A DNA stretch of 64,000 nucleotides from Diploptera punctata (GCA_030220185.1 JASPKZ010007247.1:639501-703500); one strand, 5' to 3'; shown: positions 20,215 through 31,017, counted from the stretch's first letter. Numbers and translations are program-made. The notes: generated from the sequence alone by a model not told the origin.

Positions 20215-20938
20215 TATAAGTTTTTATATTGATTTGTAAATAATTTAATTATATATAATTAACTTATTGAAATATAATATCTATTATATAACTATATGTC
20301 ATATATATTCCTGCTGTTAAAGCAACTTAAACATAAGTAAAAACTATGTTAAAATATCATGCGTATAACAAATATATTTATCAATTTCATAGTTTTTGAC
20401 AGGAAATACCTTCTCAAAGAGCCTCGAGCCTGCATGAAATCAATTATATAGTTCGATAATCTCCCTGCCCCCTACGTGCGAGTATTGCACAAATCTCTAT
20501 TTGTTGATAATGTCATGGGTTATGACCCCAATTGTTCCTTAGCGCTGACAGTTCTTTTTAAGAATATTAACAGATGTTTATGTGCTATGTGCAAGCTGCC
20601 TTATTAGGAAGTCGCTTGTCTTCACATCCACATTGTTTATGTGAATATTGTTTCATTTATCATTTATTGTGAACTCAGGACATATATCACCCACCTCTCG
20701 ATGTCATAATCAAACTCCTGATTTAACGATCTTAGTCCAAGTACGCCAGTTCCTACGCATACACAAAGGTCAGGACATTGTGGCATTATTCTGTTCCATA
20801 CTTGTATATAGATGTTTCAATATCTAAAATTAAATCTCGTTTACAATGCTTACATACTGTAGACTGTATAATACTATTATTTTGTTTATAATCTTTTTCT
20901 GTACATGATTTAATTTGTTAATATTATGGAAATTGTAA
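20215..20938. other. No recognised gene
   Basis: AT-rich sequence without a supported ORF, repeat or structure. Confidence 0.4.
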
Positions 20939-20939
20939 A

Positions 20940-21045
20940 TGGTCTTCTTCTTCTTCCTTCCAAGTATTAGGCCAAGGCCTGTTACGATCCTATAGAAAAT
21001 TTTCCCTCCAGCGTTTCATAGGACGGCCCAGTGATCCTCGTATAA
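20940..21045 (-). mobile_element. LINE 3' end, severely 5' truncated
   Basis: CTTCTTCTTCTTCCTTCCAA ... CCAGTGATCCTCG repeats 19830-19925 almost base for base, with one small insertion. It is a separate short retrocopy in the same orientation. Confidence 0.8.
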
Positions 21046-21400
21046 GATTTGAAAGCATAATAATAGTCCCTTCGATTGGTTGCCGGCCAAAGGAAGGCAA
21101 GACCAGTGATGGGGCTGCCATCTTATAGCCTCTGGTCAGGCTTTTCTGGAGAAGAAAAGAAAATAAAGGAAAGAAGAAATGGAAGAAAGGAAAGACTCCC
21201 TAGCCCTCGGATGCCCTAATAGCGTCGGGGTCGAAAAAAACAAGAGTTAACCAAGAGAGGTTAGATTGTAAAGTTAAAAGAGTGCAAAACACAAGTAAGT
21301 GGAAGAAATGTTTTGCTCAGCTTGGGCACCTTGTGGTCGCCATTCACATATCCCCTAGATGAGGACCCCTGAGGGTACAGGAAATAATTATGTTGTACAA
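21046..21400. repeat. Possible unclassified repeat with purine-rich core
   Basis: GGTTGCCGGCCAAAGGAAGG, CTCTGGTCAGGC, a GGAAAGAAGAAATGG purine tract, CTCGGATGCCCTAATAGCG and CCTTGTGGTCGCCATTCAC look like the body of a dispersed element. There is no second copy in the window to confirm it. Confidence 0.35.
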
Positions 21401-22365
21401 TGAGTTTTAATTAAAAGATGTATCATGAATATGATATTTTCATTATTTTAGCACAACTTAGGTTGCATCCAGAGCCAATCCATTCTTTGGGACATATCCT
21501 CGGTAACTTTTTATGTAATGATTTTCACACTGACATGTTGTTGTTTTCAAATGCTGGGCCTTGGCAACAAAGCAATTAGCGTTCTTGCTCTCCAATATTT
21601 CTCTATGGTGGATCCAACAGGTTTGTAGATGTTCTTCGTTCATTTCTTCACCTTTGTTGCATTCTTAGTATAAAATAACAAATAAAAGCATTATCAAGGT
21701 AAAAAATATTTTCCTTCCCAAAGTAATTGAAAAATGTAGTTGAAATCTAGATTTTCAAAACAAAAAAAAAATGAAAACTAATAAATGCAAAAATAAGTAA
21801 AATTGAATAAAATTAATTAACACATATACCGCCAACCAAAATTAAATAAATTTCGTTCCACAAAAAAAAATGTATCATTATAAAAATAATTTTCGAAGGC
21901 ATCAAAATACTGCTGTAAACGACAATAAAATCTCTTTTCCTCCTAAGAAGAGCACTTAAGTATTAGATCGTCCTCGATTTTTCTCAGCTCTTTTGTATCC
22001 CTATAGGTGTCTTTCTGTTGGATATTATGAATGCAAATAGGTAAATTAAGTCTCACAGCACCCTAAGAGGCGTGAAACCTAAAAATAGGACATCACTCTA
22101 CTTTAAAATTGATTTATTAATTGACCAATAATTAAATTTAAAGCCAACATTTTCTTAATGTCTAAGGAGAAACTGGAAAAATAGTCCGATTGATCGGGCC
22201 AGCTAATTAAGCTCGGAACCTCCAAATGAGAGTCCGAACAGAATCGTCAGAGCAAACTTGCTCAGACAGCACAACATTGTAGGCTAAATCTACTTATTTA
22301 ATTTTAGCAGCAGTTGTTAATAATATTACAAAAAAAATACATCCCAACATTATGATTTATTAAAT
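21400..22365. other. No recognised gene
   Basis: A 61-codon minus-strand frame (21643-21458) has several Cys/His residues but no spacing I can assign. The rest is AT-rich. Confidence 0.4.
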
Positions 22366-22367
22366 AT

Positions 22368-22650
22368 AATTGCAAAAAGTTGTACATAGGCAAAACAACA
22401 AGAAATTTCAACACAATATATTCTGAACATTTCAAACATTTTATTAATAACGAAGAAAAATCAAGTTTTGCCAAACACATACTAGAAACGGGTCATCAGT
22501 TCGACAAAATCGATAATACTAAGTCAGTACTCCACAGAGAGTATAACAACAACAGGATCAGCATCCTTGAATATATAGAGATTCTAAAAGAAGCAAAGAA
22601 CACAGACCCACTCAATGAGAACACACGCGCAGACATAAACCCGTTGTAAA
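22368..22650 (+). mobile_element. Penelope-like element: GIY-YIG endonuclease fragment
   Basis: The frame KKLYIGKTTRNFNTIYSEH, SSFAKHILETGHQFDKID, VLHREYNNN, ISILEYIEILKEAK and LNENTRADINPL matches the C-terminal GIY-YIG domain of Penelope-like retroelements: YIG-T, the R-..-H helix, AKH-GH, and E-IEI near the end. This is the best preserved copy here. The RT part is absent, so it is 5' truncated. Immediately downstream begins an unrelated LINE. Confidence 0.8.
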
Positions 22651-22681
22651 ACTTATACAACAATATCAGTACCAGTATCAA

Positions 22682-23390
22682 CCACCAAAGGGAATTTGAC
22701 GAAATCTTTCTTCCCGAAAGTCAGCGACAGACTACAGACAAAAATCCAGGTATCTCCCAATTCGACAACGCTGGTGACCGGGCATGGGAATATAAACACC
22801 TATTTCTATCGCTTCAAGGTAAAGGACAGTGCAATGTGTGCATGCGGTGTTGGTAAGCAGACACTGGATCATGTGATATAACCATCCATAGTAATTCTGC
22901 CCGAAGGCAGGTCTTTCACTGCAATCATAGCATTTTCATGCTATGCTTTGCAGCTTTACTAGAGAATTGTAGGTGTGGTAGCTTCCCGCTGCTTTCCAAG
23001 GATGATGATGGTGATAATGATAAGGATGATGATGATGGCCATATGATTTCGGGGACCGTTTGGGCCTTAAAGTTTTCCTGACATTTGTCTTACAGGTGAG
23101 GAAAAACCCCGATAAAAACCTCACCCAGAAAAACTGCCCCGACCGGGGATCGAACCCGGGCCCGCTGCGTGACAAGGCAGCACGCTACCTCGAGACCACA
23201 GCGGTAGACATGTGATATATCATTGTATAGAATTTTAAAAAATGAAAGACAAACTCTTATAAATTTTGTAAATAAAGATAGTGAAAGATGGCCCATAGAT
23301 AAGTGTAAATTAGCTAATAAGTATACAAAACAGTTCACGAAATTTGCAAATAGCATAGACTTAAAAAATACAATAGAACATTAATTGTAA
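22682..23390 (+). mobile_element. Non-LTR element C-terminus split by a SINE
   Basis: SFFPKVSDRLQTKIQV, GHGNINTYFYRFKVKD and CACGVGKQTLDHVI end at 22869. After the SINE and its duplicated target the frame resumes with IYHC and continues to KLANKYTKQFTKFANSIDL and a stop. The C-C-H-C pattern (CACG...DHVIYHC) is the zinc-knuckle-like C-terminus of R1/Jockey-type ORF2. The element was inserted before the SINE. Confidence 0.8.
22881..23208 (-). mobile_element. SINE B inserted in a LINE ORF, 11 bp TSD
   Basis: CATGTGATATA at 22870-22880 and 23209-23219 flanks a full minus-strand SINE B (GCTGTGGTCTCGAGGTAGCG, GGGTTCGATCCCCGG, GGTGAGG, CATCATCATCC, GAAAGACCTGCC). Removing the insert and one duplicate rejoins the LINE reading frame, a clean proof of retroposition. 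Confidence 0.93.
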
Positions 23391-23499
23391 AGTATATTTT
23401 AGGAAGTGTAAATTATAAACTGATATAACTAGTTAGTAAACCAAGGCATGTAGTACTGCAGAAAACTGTAGTGGAGCATGCTGCCATATGAAGACTTAA

Positions 23500-23640
23500 T
23501 AAAAAAAATCAGTACCTGTTAAAATTCAGAAGATGAAACATTGTTTTTGAAAGGCCTCCATATTGGAACTACTTAATGAAGTTTAATAATTTATCAATAC
23601 TAGTAAAATCATATCAAATTCCGTTGAGGTGAAGTCATAT
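23500..23640 (+). repeat. Penelope-type 3' end with hammerhead-like motif
   Basis: CAGAAGATGAAACATTG then TTTTTGAAAGGCCTCC has the order core - hairpin - GAAAGGCC found in 57424-57450 and, inverted, 27241-27268. It is followed by a tail ending TTCCGTTGAGGT at about 23620, the conserved outer end in this family. The core is CAGAAGA, not CUGANGA, so it is probably dead. Confidence 0.5.
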
Positions 23641-23652
23641 GATGAAAGTTAA

Positions 23653-24051
23653 AAATTAAATTGTACCTGTTGGTAGGTGCCGTCGTCCTCAACTTTGTTA
23701 ATATATTGTATATAAAATTAACTGGAGCGCCCTCACGATAATCCACCGAGAAAACATTCCAGCGAGGATAAACATATTTGAAGACCTTGAAATTATAAAG
23801 GAAACAATAACACCTCACTTCTCAATGAGAACGCACCCCAGTCAAACCATTATACGAGATCGTCAAAAACAAGTCAGTTGCTGCTACAAACAGTTGGAGT
23901 ATACATCACCGTACACAACAACAACAAGTAACGAAAACTCAACCTGCAGAAGATGGAAGGTAACTTCCGAAAGCGCTCCAGTTAATTTTATATACAATAT
24001 ATTAACAGAGTTGAGGACGACTGACTTACCAGGTACCAATTTTATATTTAA
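23653..24051 (+). mobile_element. Penelope-like element, short copy with inverted ends
   Basis: A 78 bp left arm (GTACCTGTTGGTAGGTGCCG ... AAAATTAACTGGAGCGC) is inverted at the right (GCGCTCCAGTTAATTTT ... CCAGGTACC, about 23973-24051). Between them, IIHRENIPARINIFEDLEII is the end of the GIY-YIG domain, matching the copy at 55678-56680. The right arm begins with GAAGATGGAAGGTAACTTCC then GAAAGC, a hammerhead-like core (23947-23972) with a perfect five-pair stem II but CAGAAGA in place of CUGANGA. Confidence 0.75.
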
Positions 24052-24054
24052 TAT

Positions 24055-24638
24055 CTTATTACATAATCTCAACAGTGCTTTAATATGAATTTTAAAATTG
24101 TTGATTATAATCTATTCACGCAGGTTAAGTTTCTAACCCTTAAATTGACAATGTATAGCCCATAAGATACATTAACTTAGGGCCTAATTCATTTAACGTG
24201 TTAAATAAAGCAATATAAAAAAATGAAATCAGTTGAAATTATTTAAATTTGTGTCAAATTGTACAACAATATACAATAGATAATAACTTACTCTTATGTA
24301 TGGTTTGTTTTCACTGAGACCCAACACGTTTAATAAATTGGCAATAAGAAATTGAGTTTCTTCAATTTAAGGTCTAACTTGCATTAAAATCTCCATATAA
24401 CATAGGTTGCGTTTCTATTCCGCATTAAAGGTTCCATGTAACATATTACATGTTTATGTGCCTTCATTATAGTTTCCTGTTAAACTAGTAAGTTTATATT
24501 CAAATGCTCATATAACATAGGTTAAGTATATATCATTAAAATTTCCGTGTAATATACTTTATGTGTGTACACCTGCATATGTTAAATGTTGCATAAGTTG
24601 CATTACAATACCTGCATTCAAATATTCACATCACTAGG
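24055..24638. other. No recognised gene
   Basis: AT-rich; TATAACATAGGTT-like phrases recur irregularly (24397, 24511) with no clear period. Confidence 0.4.
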
Positions 24639-24639
24639 T

Positions 24640-25140
24640 TATGGATCGTCCCAATATCTCTAAAAAAACGTTAAACTGAAATTATATAAAATTGTAATTC
24701 TCCCAATTATATTATACGGATGCGAAACATGGACTCTTACTTTAAGGGAGGAAAGAAGATTACGAGTATTTGAGAATAAAGTCCTTAGAAAAATGTTTGG
24801 ACCAAAGAGAGATGAACAGACAGGCGAATGGAGACTACACAACAGTGAGCTACATGATATTTATAAGAAACCAGATATAATAAGAAAAGTCTCGTAGACT
24901 GTGATGAGGAGGACATGTGGTTGAATGGGGAATAAATAGTGGACACAGAAACTTCTTGTAGGAAAACTAGAGGGAAAACGCCCAGTTCGTAGATCAAGAA
25001 TGAGGTGGGAGAATAACATTAACCACAATTTGAGGGAAATATATTATACAGGGAATGACTGAGAAACATTAGTTTAAGATAGGGATGTATGGAGAGCTTA
25101 TGTCCGCGCGGTCATGAACCAACGGGTTCGATGGTGCCAA
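24640..25140 (+). mobile_element. LINE ORF2 C-terminus, decayed
   Basis: KLYKIVILPIILYGCETWTL, LREERRLRVFENKVLRKMFG, KRDEQTGEWRLHNSELHDIY, then stops, RMRWENNINHNLREI and ending RVYVRAV-like MNQRVRW. It is the same family as 16478-16945 but with at least four disruptions. Confidence 0.8.
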
Positions 25141-25144
25141 TTAA

Positions 25145-26495
25145 TTAGTCAGTTGCATTATGGATCTCTTAATGTGAAGGTAAAGTGATTCCACTACATC
25201 CTTTAAGGTGGATACACAAATTTGAGTATTCGAAAAAGAAAAGGAGAAACAGCTCTTGTGAAGCAAACACTTCAACGAAAATAAATGCCCTTTCACATAC
25301 CGGTAGTAACTTATTGAATGAGTTGTAATAATATCTTCATGACTGGCATAATTATCTCAGAATGAATGAAGCAAGTTTTTTAAATTTCTGTCCCTAGTAA
25401 CACCTGTGATTAAAAAGAAGAATATGCTAATGAGAGAAGCTATAACGTTACATGAAAGCTTAACAGCAACATTGTGATTTCTCGCGACTGGAAGGAATTA
25501 TGAAGATATCAAATACTCAATTACACTGAGCAACAAAAAATAAACTTTTTTTTTGTCTCAGAAAGAAAAATATGAGATTTTGACAGTATGTTTTCTCCTG
25601 AATTCAAATCTGATATCGGTTTTTCTCAATCACGCAAGGTTTCCGAGAGATAGGCATTTGTAATTTCAAGCACTTTAATATTTTCTACATTCGTAACTAC
25701 ACAATATTCGAGCATTGGGACTCACCTAGAAAGTAAGAAATGACGATTGTCTGCTATATTTCGCCTGTGGAGCATCCCTCTTGTTGGTCCAACAATAATC
25801 GGCCAGCATATTAGGATTCAATTTGCCTTGATATATCTTTTCCACAGCTCGTTTAGTTTTATTTTACAATGGACAAATGGACGAAAAAAACGTTTATTAA
25901 AAATAATTATTTAAATCATTAATTGAAGTTGAAATAAAAAAACTGTGGGTGATGGAGAAATTCCGAACACATATTTGAAAACACGATAAAAAACTGCATT
26001 AAGTACAACTATTGGTACTCATGAGACAAAAATCATGTTGACCAGTGTTATAATTTCACCACAAGCACCGAGTTATATAGTTCTTGAAATTGCTATTTAC
26101 GTTACAGCTTCCAGCTATCGCAGCCTGCCGGGTCCCAATATTAGGCCCTAGTAACAATAACTAGGGGTTTTGAGGAGAGGCTCTATAAAATCAATAGAAA
26201 ATTAGACTATTCTTCATAACATGTGACGCGACTTTTTTTATTTCTTCATAAACACCTTTCAAATTTTATTCTTAGGGTTCTATTTTTCAAATTATTTACC
26301 ACCATTTACAATGATTTACATATTTTTTCTATCGTTTATTTCATTAAATGTTTCTATGATATTTAACTACATATGACTTGGCAGCCATATTGATTTTAAC
26401 GAATACTCTAAGCAAAAACAAAGTCGTGTTCCAGTGCAGTCAACATAGAGTATGTACTAATTAACTGTACACATATACTTCAGAATTTCAGTACT
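25145..26495. other. No recognised gene
   Basis: A long stretch without a supported ORF. No inverted or tandem structure was found by eye. Confidence 0.4.
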
Positions 26496-26519
26496 TATTT
26501 ATTTTTGGACATTGCATGC

Positions 26520-26620
26520 TTTCACTGGTTAGAGTGCTTAATTGCATTAGGTTAGCTTTTAGGTTGATCTTTCACAGGTTAGAGTACTTAAATTGCATTA
26601 GGTTAGCTTTTAGGTTCGTT
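26520..26620. repeat. Short direct repeat of TTAGGTTAGCTTTTAGGTT
   Basis: TTGCATTAGGTTAGCTTTTAGGTT occurs twice, about 60 bp apart, each preceded by GGTTAGAGT. A local duplication upstream of the candidate promoter. Confidence 0.75.
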
Positions 26621-26679
26621 AAATATCTTGTATATGTTGGCTGCATCCCGTTATTCCATAGTGTAAACCGCTTCGCGTT

Positions 26680-26698
26680 TGTTGGCGCATGCGCATGG
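26680..26698. promoter_or_regulatory. NRF-1/Ewg-type palindrome
   Basis: GGCGCATGCGCATGG contains the palindromic GCGCATGCGC of NRF-1 (Ewg in flies), which marks CpG-type promoters. It is rare by chance in AT-rich DNA and sits about 150 bp before an ATG frame. That it binds a factor is inference. Confidence 0.4.
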
Positions 26699-26842
26699 TG
26701 AATGATTGGAACTTCAATTTTTCGCATCACATGTTGTAAAGAATCCCCGAAAATTATAAATGCCAGCCCTCCGTATTCACTTGCGAGAGGAAAAAGTCTG
26801 GTACTAATGTAAGGATATCTACATTGATAGACCTTAAACATT

Positions 26843-27106
26843 ATGTCTTCTTACGAAGGCACAACGTTCCCTATTTGCCACGATCTCGATGTAGGTTGGC
26901 ACAAAACAAACCTGTCACATAATTTAGCTGTGAGCACTCAGACTAAACCACAGACTCATAAACAACCAAAAGTGAAATCGGTAGCCATATAAACACCTGT
27001 GCCACTTCAGTCAGAAGTGGATGCGCGGACTGAAAAGCCGGCTCAAACAAATCCACACAGTGGTGAAATATCAGTGTGGAAATTAACGTACAACCATCCT
27101 CTATAA
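26843..27106 (+). pseudogene. Candidate 5' coding exon or retrocopy with one in-frame TAA
   Basis: From ATG at 26843 the frame reads MSSYEGTTFPICHDLDVGW, continues to KVKSVAI, meets TAA (26990-26992) and stays open in the same frame as TPVPLQSEVDARTEKP, SGEISVWKLTY to a second TAA at 27104-27106: 87 codons with one stop. Codon use is more balanced than in flanking DNA. A single C-to-T change would account for the stop. I do not recognise the protein. It could be a pseudogene, an exon with a polymorphic stop, or a gene whose exon ends earlier, at a GT near 26981. Confidence 0.35.
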
Positions 27107-27129
27107 ACGAGATAAATCAATTTTTTAAA

Positions 27130-27390
27130 ATTCATACTGAACTACCGTTGAGGTTGCTTTTTTAATAAGTTAAAATAATAAAATTAGTAACTGAGATATC
27201 AGTCATCCTCAACATTAAACTTCATTAAAATTGTGAAGGCCTTTCAGAAATATTTGTTCCATCTTCAGCAGCTGGATTGGTACTGATTATTTTTAATAAG
27301 CACACTGTATAAAGATTTAAATTTATTAAGTTCGTTTTGTTTTAACAGCTTGTTATTTCTCATTTCTTTAAGCATATCGATGCTGACTCA
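27130..27390 (-). mobile_element. Penelope-like 3' end with hammerhead core
   Basis: The minus strand gives a decayed C-terminal frame (DMLKEMRNNKLLKQNELNKF) and then CAGCTGCTGAAGATGGAAC, a short hairpin and GAAAGGCCTTC, i.e. CUGAAGA - stem II - GAAA at 27268-27241, matching the invariant hammerhead positions. Downstream GTTGAGGATGAC and the end ACCTCAACGG (about 27150) are the family's conserved 3' landmarks. Confidence 0.65.
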
Positions 27391-27633
27391 GATAAATAAA
27401 GTATAATTTCCCTCTAAGAATACCCATAATACGTGTGGTGTAGGGATGTATATAGCGTAAGGAATAAATACGTACAAGATGATTCCGGCAGCTATAAACC
27501 ATCCAGCCGACGATTCCATGTCGTAAATCCGTCTGTCCGTCCAGGCCTGGATATGATTTTAGCTTTTTTGAAAAATCATTAGTAAAATTGGAAGATAAAT
27601 GTCGGAGTGGTCTCCTTGACTCCAATAAATAAA

Positions 27634-27669
<36 letters not shown>
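27634..27669. repeat. (AT)n microsatellite
   Basis: Pure AT run directly before the palindrome at 27670. A second AT run at 27857-27888 lies after it; the two may be halves of one target. Confidence 0.9.
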
Positions 27670-27675
<6 letters not shown>

Positions 27676-27826
27676 TAAGACAGTTTTCTTGGGTTTTCCG
27701 CGTCTTGGATTCAAGTTCGGCCCCTGACCACTGACTCCGACGTTTCGGCATGATCCCACATGCCATTATCAGGGGCCGAACTTGAATCCAAGACGCGGAA
27801 AACCCAAGAAAACTGTCTTATTCATA
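27670..27826 (-). mobile_element. 58 bp perfect palindrome enclosing a hammerhead-like loop
   Basis: Arms 27670-27727 and 27769-27826 are exact inverted repeats of 58 bp, starting and ending with TATGAATAAGACAG and its complement. The minus-strand loop reads CTGATAATGGCATG - TGGGAT - CATGCCGAAACG: a six-pair stem II flanked by CUGAUAA and GAAA, with the long arms in the place of helix I. The conserved G8 is A (CUGAUAA), so full activity is doubtful. Same architecture as 47474-47685. Confidence 0.75.
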
Positions 27827-27852
27827 CTTATATCCACGAAAATCTGCAATAT

Positions 27853-27889
<37 letters not shown>

Positions 27890-28040
27890 TTATTTTCAAA
27901 ATTTCAGCGGACCACGAACCTCTCAAATGAAATCTACAAGAAAACAAGTCTAACTAAATTAGTATGGTTCAAATTCTTCCCTGTAGGGGAGCGCCTAAAT
28001 CTCTGTTAAGGGAAACATGGGCTTACAAGAAGATTTTCAA
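27890..28040 (+). repeat. Dispersed repeat (F) 3' region
   Basis: TCTAACTAAATTAGTATGG, TTCAAATTCTTCCCTGTA, GCGCCTAAATCTCTGTTAAG and ATGGGCTTACAAG match the inverse of 62632-62720. In that copy an (AAT)n run follows the CTTGTAAG end, suggesting a retroelement 3' end. Confidence 0.6.
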
Positions 28041-28219
28041 AATTTCAAATTTCGCCGAGGAACAACCGAGGGAAAAATCGAAGATATCCTCAACTCTACA
28101 GCAGGTATAATACAGAGAAGCTCTCGCTCGCTTTGCGACAACATTTGGTGCTATCCACTTTGCCGTAATCTGGAACATTTTTTCGTCTCTTAACGACTAA
28201 TTTCGAGAGTGCACATCAA

Positions 28220-28440
28220 TAAGGGGTTCATCTGGACGGGCCTAGCCTACACGGTGGTTTTGAAAATTTTGCCTGTTGCAAGTGTCGCTGAAAATCAAGG
28301 TGAGAATAGCTCGCTTGAATAGAGCATCGTAATCTGTGTCGCTGAAGAGCCTGGCTCGATTCAGGACGAGCCAGAATGAGCCATTCCACTCTGCGCTGTT
28401 CTCCCAGTCCTTGATTTCTCCTTTTGAGCAATTACGGTAG
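28220..28440. other. GC-richer block, unassigned
   Basis: A 67-codon minus-strand frame (28431-28228) spans a block richer in GC than its surroundings, with RHRLRCSIQASYSH. No domain is recognised; it may be part of the LINE beyond it. Confidence 0.3.
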
Positions 28441-28739
28441 GTTTATGTTACTGAATATGCTTGAGTGAGTAGTATACCATTGTGGAAAGTGTTCTTTATT
28501 GCGTACCATCGGGCTTTCATGTCTTAACATATTTAAAAACATGGTGTTGTGCGTTTCTGTGAGATGGTATCAATATATGGCAATTTTGCGGCTTCATGAA
28601 TCTTTGGTATTCTTTGATCCAAAAGTATAATTATTAGAATTTGATTTTAATTATTTGAAATTTCTTTTTATGGCATTTTGCAAGGATACTAAGAGCTCCG
28701 CAGCCGTGTAATGGGATATTGCAGATTACGATCGAATAT

Positions 28740-29640
28740 AAATTGACCTTGATCCTTTGGGATAAAGATGGCGACTTGAAAACGGATATAATTAGCCAAA
28801 CCTTGCTGAGCGAGATTAGTTACATAGTTTGTGTGATCTGTAAAGTCAATTTTTGTCCAGAATTAGGTCGAGGTATTTTACTGAAGCCTCCACCCGGAGT
28901 AGTTGGGGACCAAGTGCGAATTGGATGGGACAAGGATAATTTGATTCTGAGAATAGTACGACATGGGTTTGGTCTATATTAAATTTGATGTTCCAGAGGC
29001 AAAAACCATTCATATATGATATTTACCGGTATTGATATCTGAAACTGATGGGATCGGTGGTAGATGGATTTAAGTTTGGATTGGGAGAACAAACAGGTAT
29101 AATCTGCAAAGGAGGAAATTTGGATTGAGGGAGCACTGCCCCTTGAGGTACTCCTGATAGTAGAGACTTCAAGATGGATTTTTCTCCACTTAATTATATG
29201 TAGAATGTTCTGTTTCTGAAGTAAGTGGAGAGAATTTCGACTAGATTTGGATGAAATTGAAATTGGATTAATTTGTATATTAGTACGTTTATCCAAGTTG
29301 TGTCAAATGCTTTCTCAGTGTCTAGAAAGACTGCTATTGTACTGCGCTTGACATTGAAACCAATGACAATCCGATCAATAGGCCTCGCAAGTTGCAGCAG
29401 TATTATGTGCGAATTTCGAAAGCCAAATTGGTGATTTTCAAGTACCGGTAGTTGTTTATTTGAAACTTCAAGTTTAAGTCTACCCAGAATAGATATTTTA
29501 GGATCTTTCATAGTACTGGTAATATATTTATTGGTCCTAGGTTTTCTGGTTAATTGGAGCTTTATCAAGCTTGGGCAGTTCAATAATCTTAGCTATTTTC
29601 TAAGCTGCAGGGAAATTTTCTGTTTAAGGCAGAATTTGAG
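28740..29640 (-). mobile_element. Jockey-clade-like LINE RT, decayed
   Basis: In order on the minus strand: NHQFGFRNSHI (RT motif 2 region), LARPIDRIVIGFNVK, VFLDTEKAFDTTW (catalytic block A), LVEILSTYFRNRTFYI, a GVPQG-equivalent SRGSAPSIQ, ADYTCLFSQS (from FADDT), and near 28890 VKYLDLILDKN. The order and spacing fit RT of Jockey-type LINEs. The DD of the active site is changed to DY and several frames shift. Confidence 0.8.
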
Positions 29641-29654
29641 GATTGTTAATAAAA

Positions 29655-29875
29655 GTAGGAGTGCTACGGAAACTCTGCTAGCAACTACAGCCTAAATATG
29701 TAAATAAAAAAAGCTCTGTTAGCAACTGCAGTTTAATGAGTAAATAAACAATTTCTGCTAGCAACTGGGGCTTAAATAAGCAAATAAAAAACTCTGCTCA
29801 CAACTGCAGCCTAAGTAAGCAAATAAACAAACTCTGCTAGCAACTGCAGTCTAAATAGGCGAATAAAAAACTCAA
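29655..29875. repeat. About 43 bp tandem repeat, five units
   Basis: TCTGCTAGCAACTACAGCC, TCTGTTAGCAACTGCAG, TCTGCTAGCAACTGGGG, TCTGCTCACAACTGCAG and TCTGCTAGCAACTGCAG recur at about 43 bp intervals, each followed by TAAATAAGYAAATAAA-type spacer. A minisatellite; no ORF. Confidence 0.88.
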
Positions 29876-29879
29876 CACA

Positions 29880-30340
29880 CAGAAGAAAAAAATCAAGATA
29901 TTGCCGAATCACTATCTCCGAGATTCGACCCACCACACAATGAACCACGGTTACGAGATCCTGGCGAAATTACAGGACGCTGGATGGGTGACCGTCCTGC
30001 ACCATGAAACATCCCAATGCATAGACACAATAAAAAATTAATTAAGAAAATCAACAAAGTTGAACCTCCGTCTCTAGAAACATATTTGCAAAATAAAAAT
30101 TAAAATAACTAAATAAAACAAAAACTGAATGTGGAGCAAAATTAAAGAGTAGTTTATTTTTATCTTTGTTTGAGTAGCCTTGACCAAGCTTATGTATACA
30201 CGTACAATTATTCTTGTGCTTTGACAAGTATGCTTGATAAAATTGCCATCAATCGTCAAGCCGCACGTGCAAGGATGATTGCACAACATTTTTCTACAAA
30301 CGTTCAATTATGCCTGCACAAGCATACTTGAACACGTGTA
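29880..30340. other. No recognised gene
   Basis: Contains GTGACCGTCCTGCACCATG near 29990, possibly SINE-related. The 77-codon minus frame at 30307-30074 has no motif. Confidence 0.35.
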
Positions 30341-30344
30341 CCCT

Positions 30345-30602
30345 CTTTTAGCAACCCCTTGGGGTAGTATGAGGTTAAGACTCCCATCTTTCAGACAATC
30401 GCCACGAGATGTCAGTCGTCTTTACCCCTAGAACATACGTTTTGTACTCATTTTAGTCGGATGCTGAGTGGATCCCAGGACCATGGTGATTGCCAAATGG
30501 ATTACGCAGTTTAAAAATCCTGGCCTCATTGGGACTCGAAACCACGACCTCCTTCCGGAGTATAAAGCATATTATTTTAACTAACTATGCTATAGCATGC
30601 CC
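30345..30602 (-). mobile_element. SINE A-like, diverged
   Basis: The minus strand begins GGGCATGCTATAGCATAGTT, has a B-box region GTGGTTTCGAGTCCCAATG and then GGCCAGGATTTTTAAACTG, the same body motif as the A family. More diverged than the other two copies. Confidence 0.65.
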
Positions 30603-30604
30603 AA

Positions 30605-31015
30605 ACCTACATTAAAACATTGTGTGTTTAAATTTACCTGCATTAATATCTTCTCTTCATGTTCTATACTTGCGTTAAAATCTCCGAAATACATAAGTTG
30701 CATTTAAGAAACTTTATTAAATTTTCTATATAATGAAGACTGGTGTTTTGTAACTGCATGAAAATATTAATTTCTATTATTAATTTGTTTCCTTTTAAGG
30801 AACATTTTGCGTTTAGTATTTCGTACGGACATTTCATGGCTACGGACAAAGAAGAAAACCGAGGAGGAGATTCGCACACCAGGCGAATCGATACTAGTCT
30901 GTTATTAATTTCTGCATGTGAAAAGTATAACAAATCCTATCTAAAAGGAAATTATAATGAATGTGCTATTTTAAATATTAGTCGATTAGTGTTGCGTCGT
31001 GGACCTTAAATTAGA
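30605..31015. other. No recognised gene
   Basis: Two overlapping short frames on opposite strands around 30743-31009 have no motif. A CCGAGGAGGAGATTCG patch is slightly GC-richer. Confidence 0.35.
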
Positions 31016-31017
31016 AA

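Noticed and set aside
21458..21643. Cys/His-containing 61-codon frame as a zinc finger
   Set aside because: Spacing of Cys and His does not match a known finger, and there is no flanking support.
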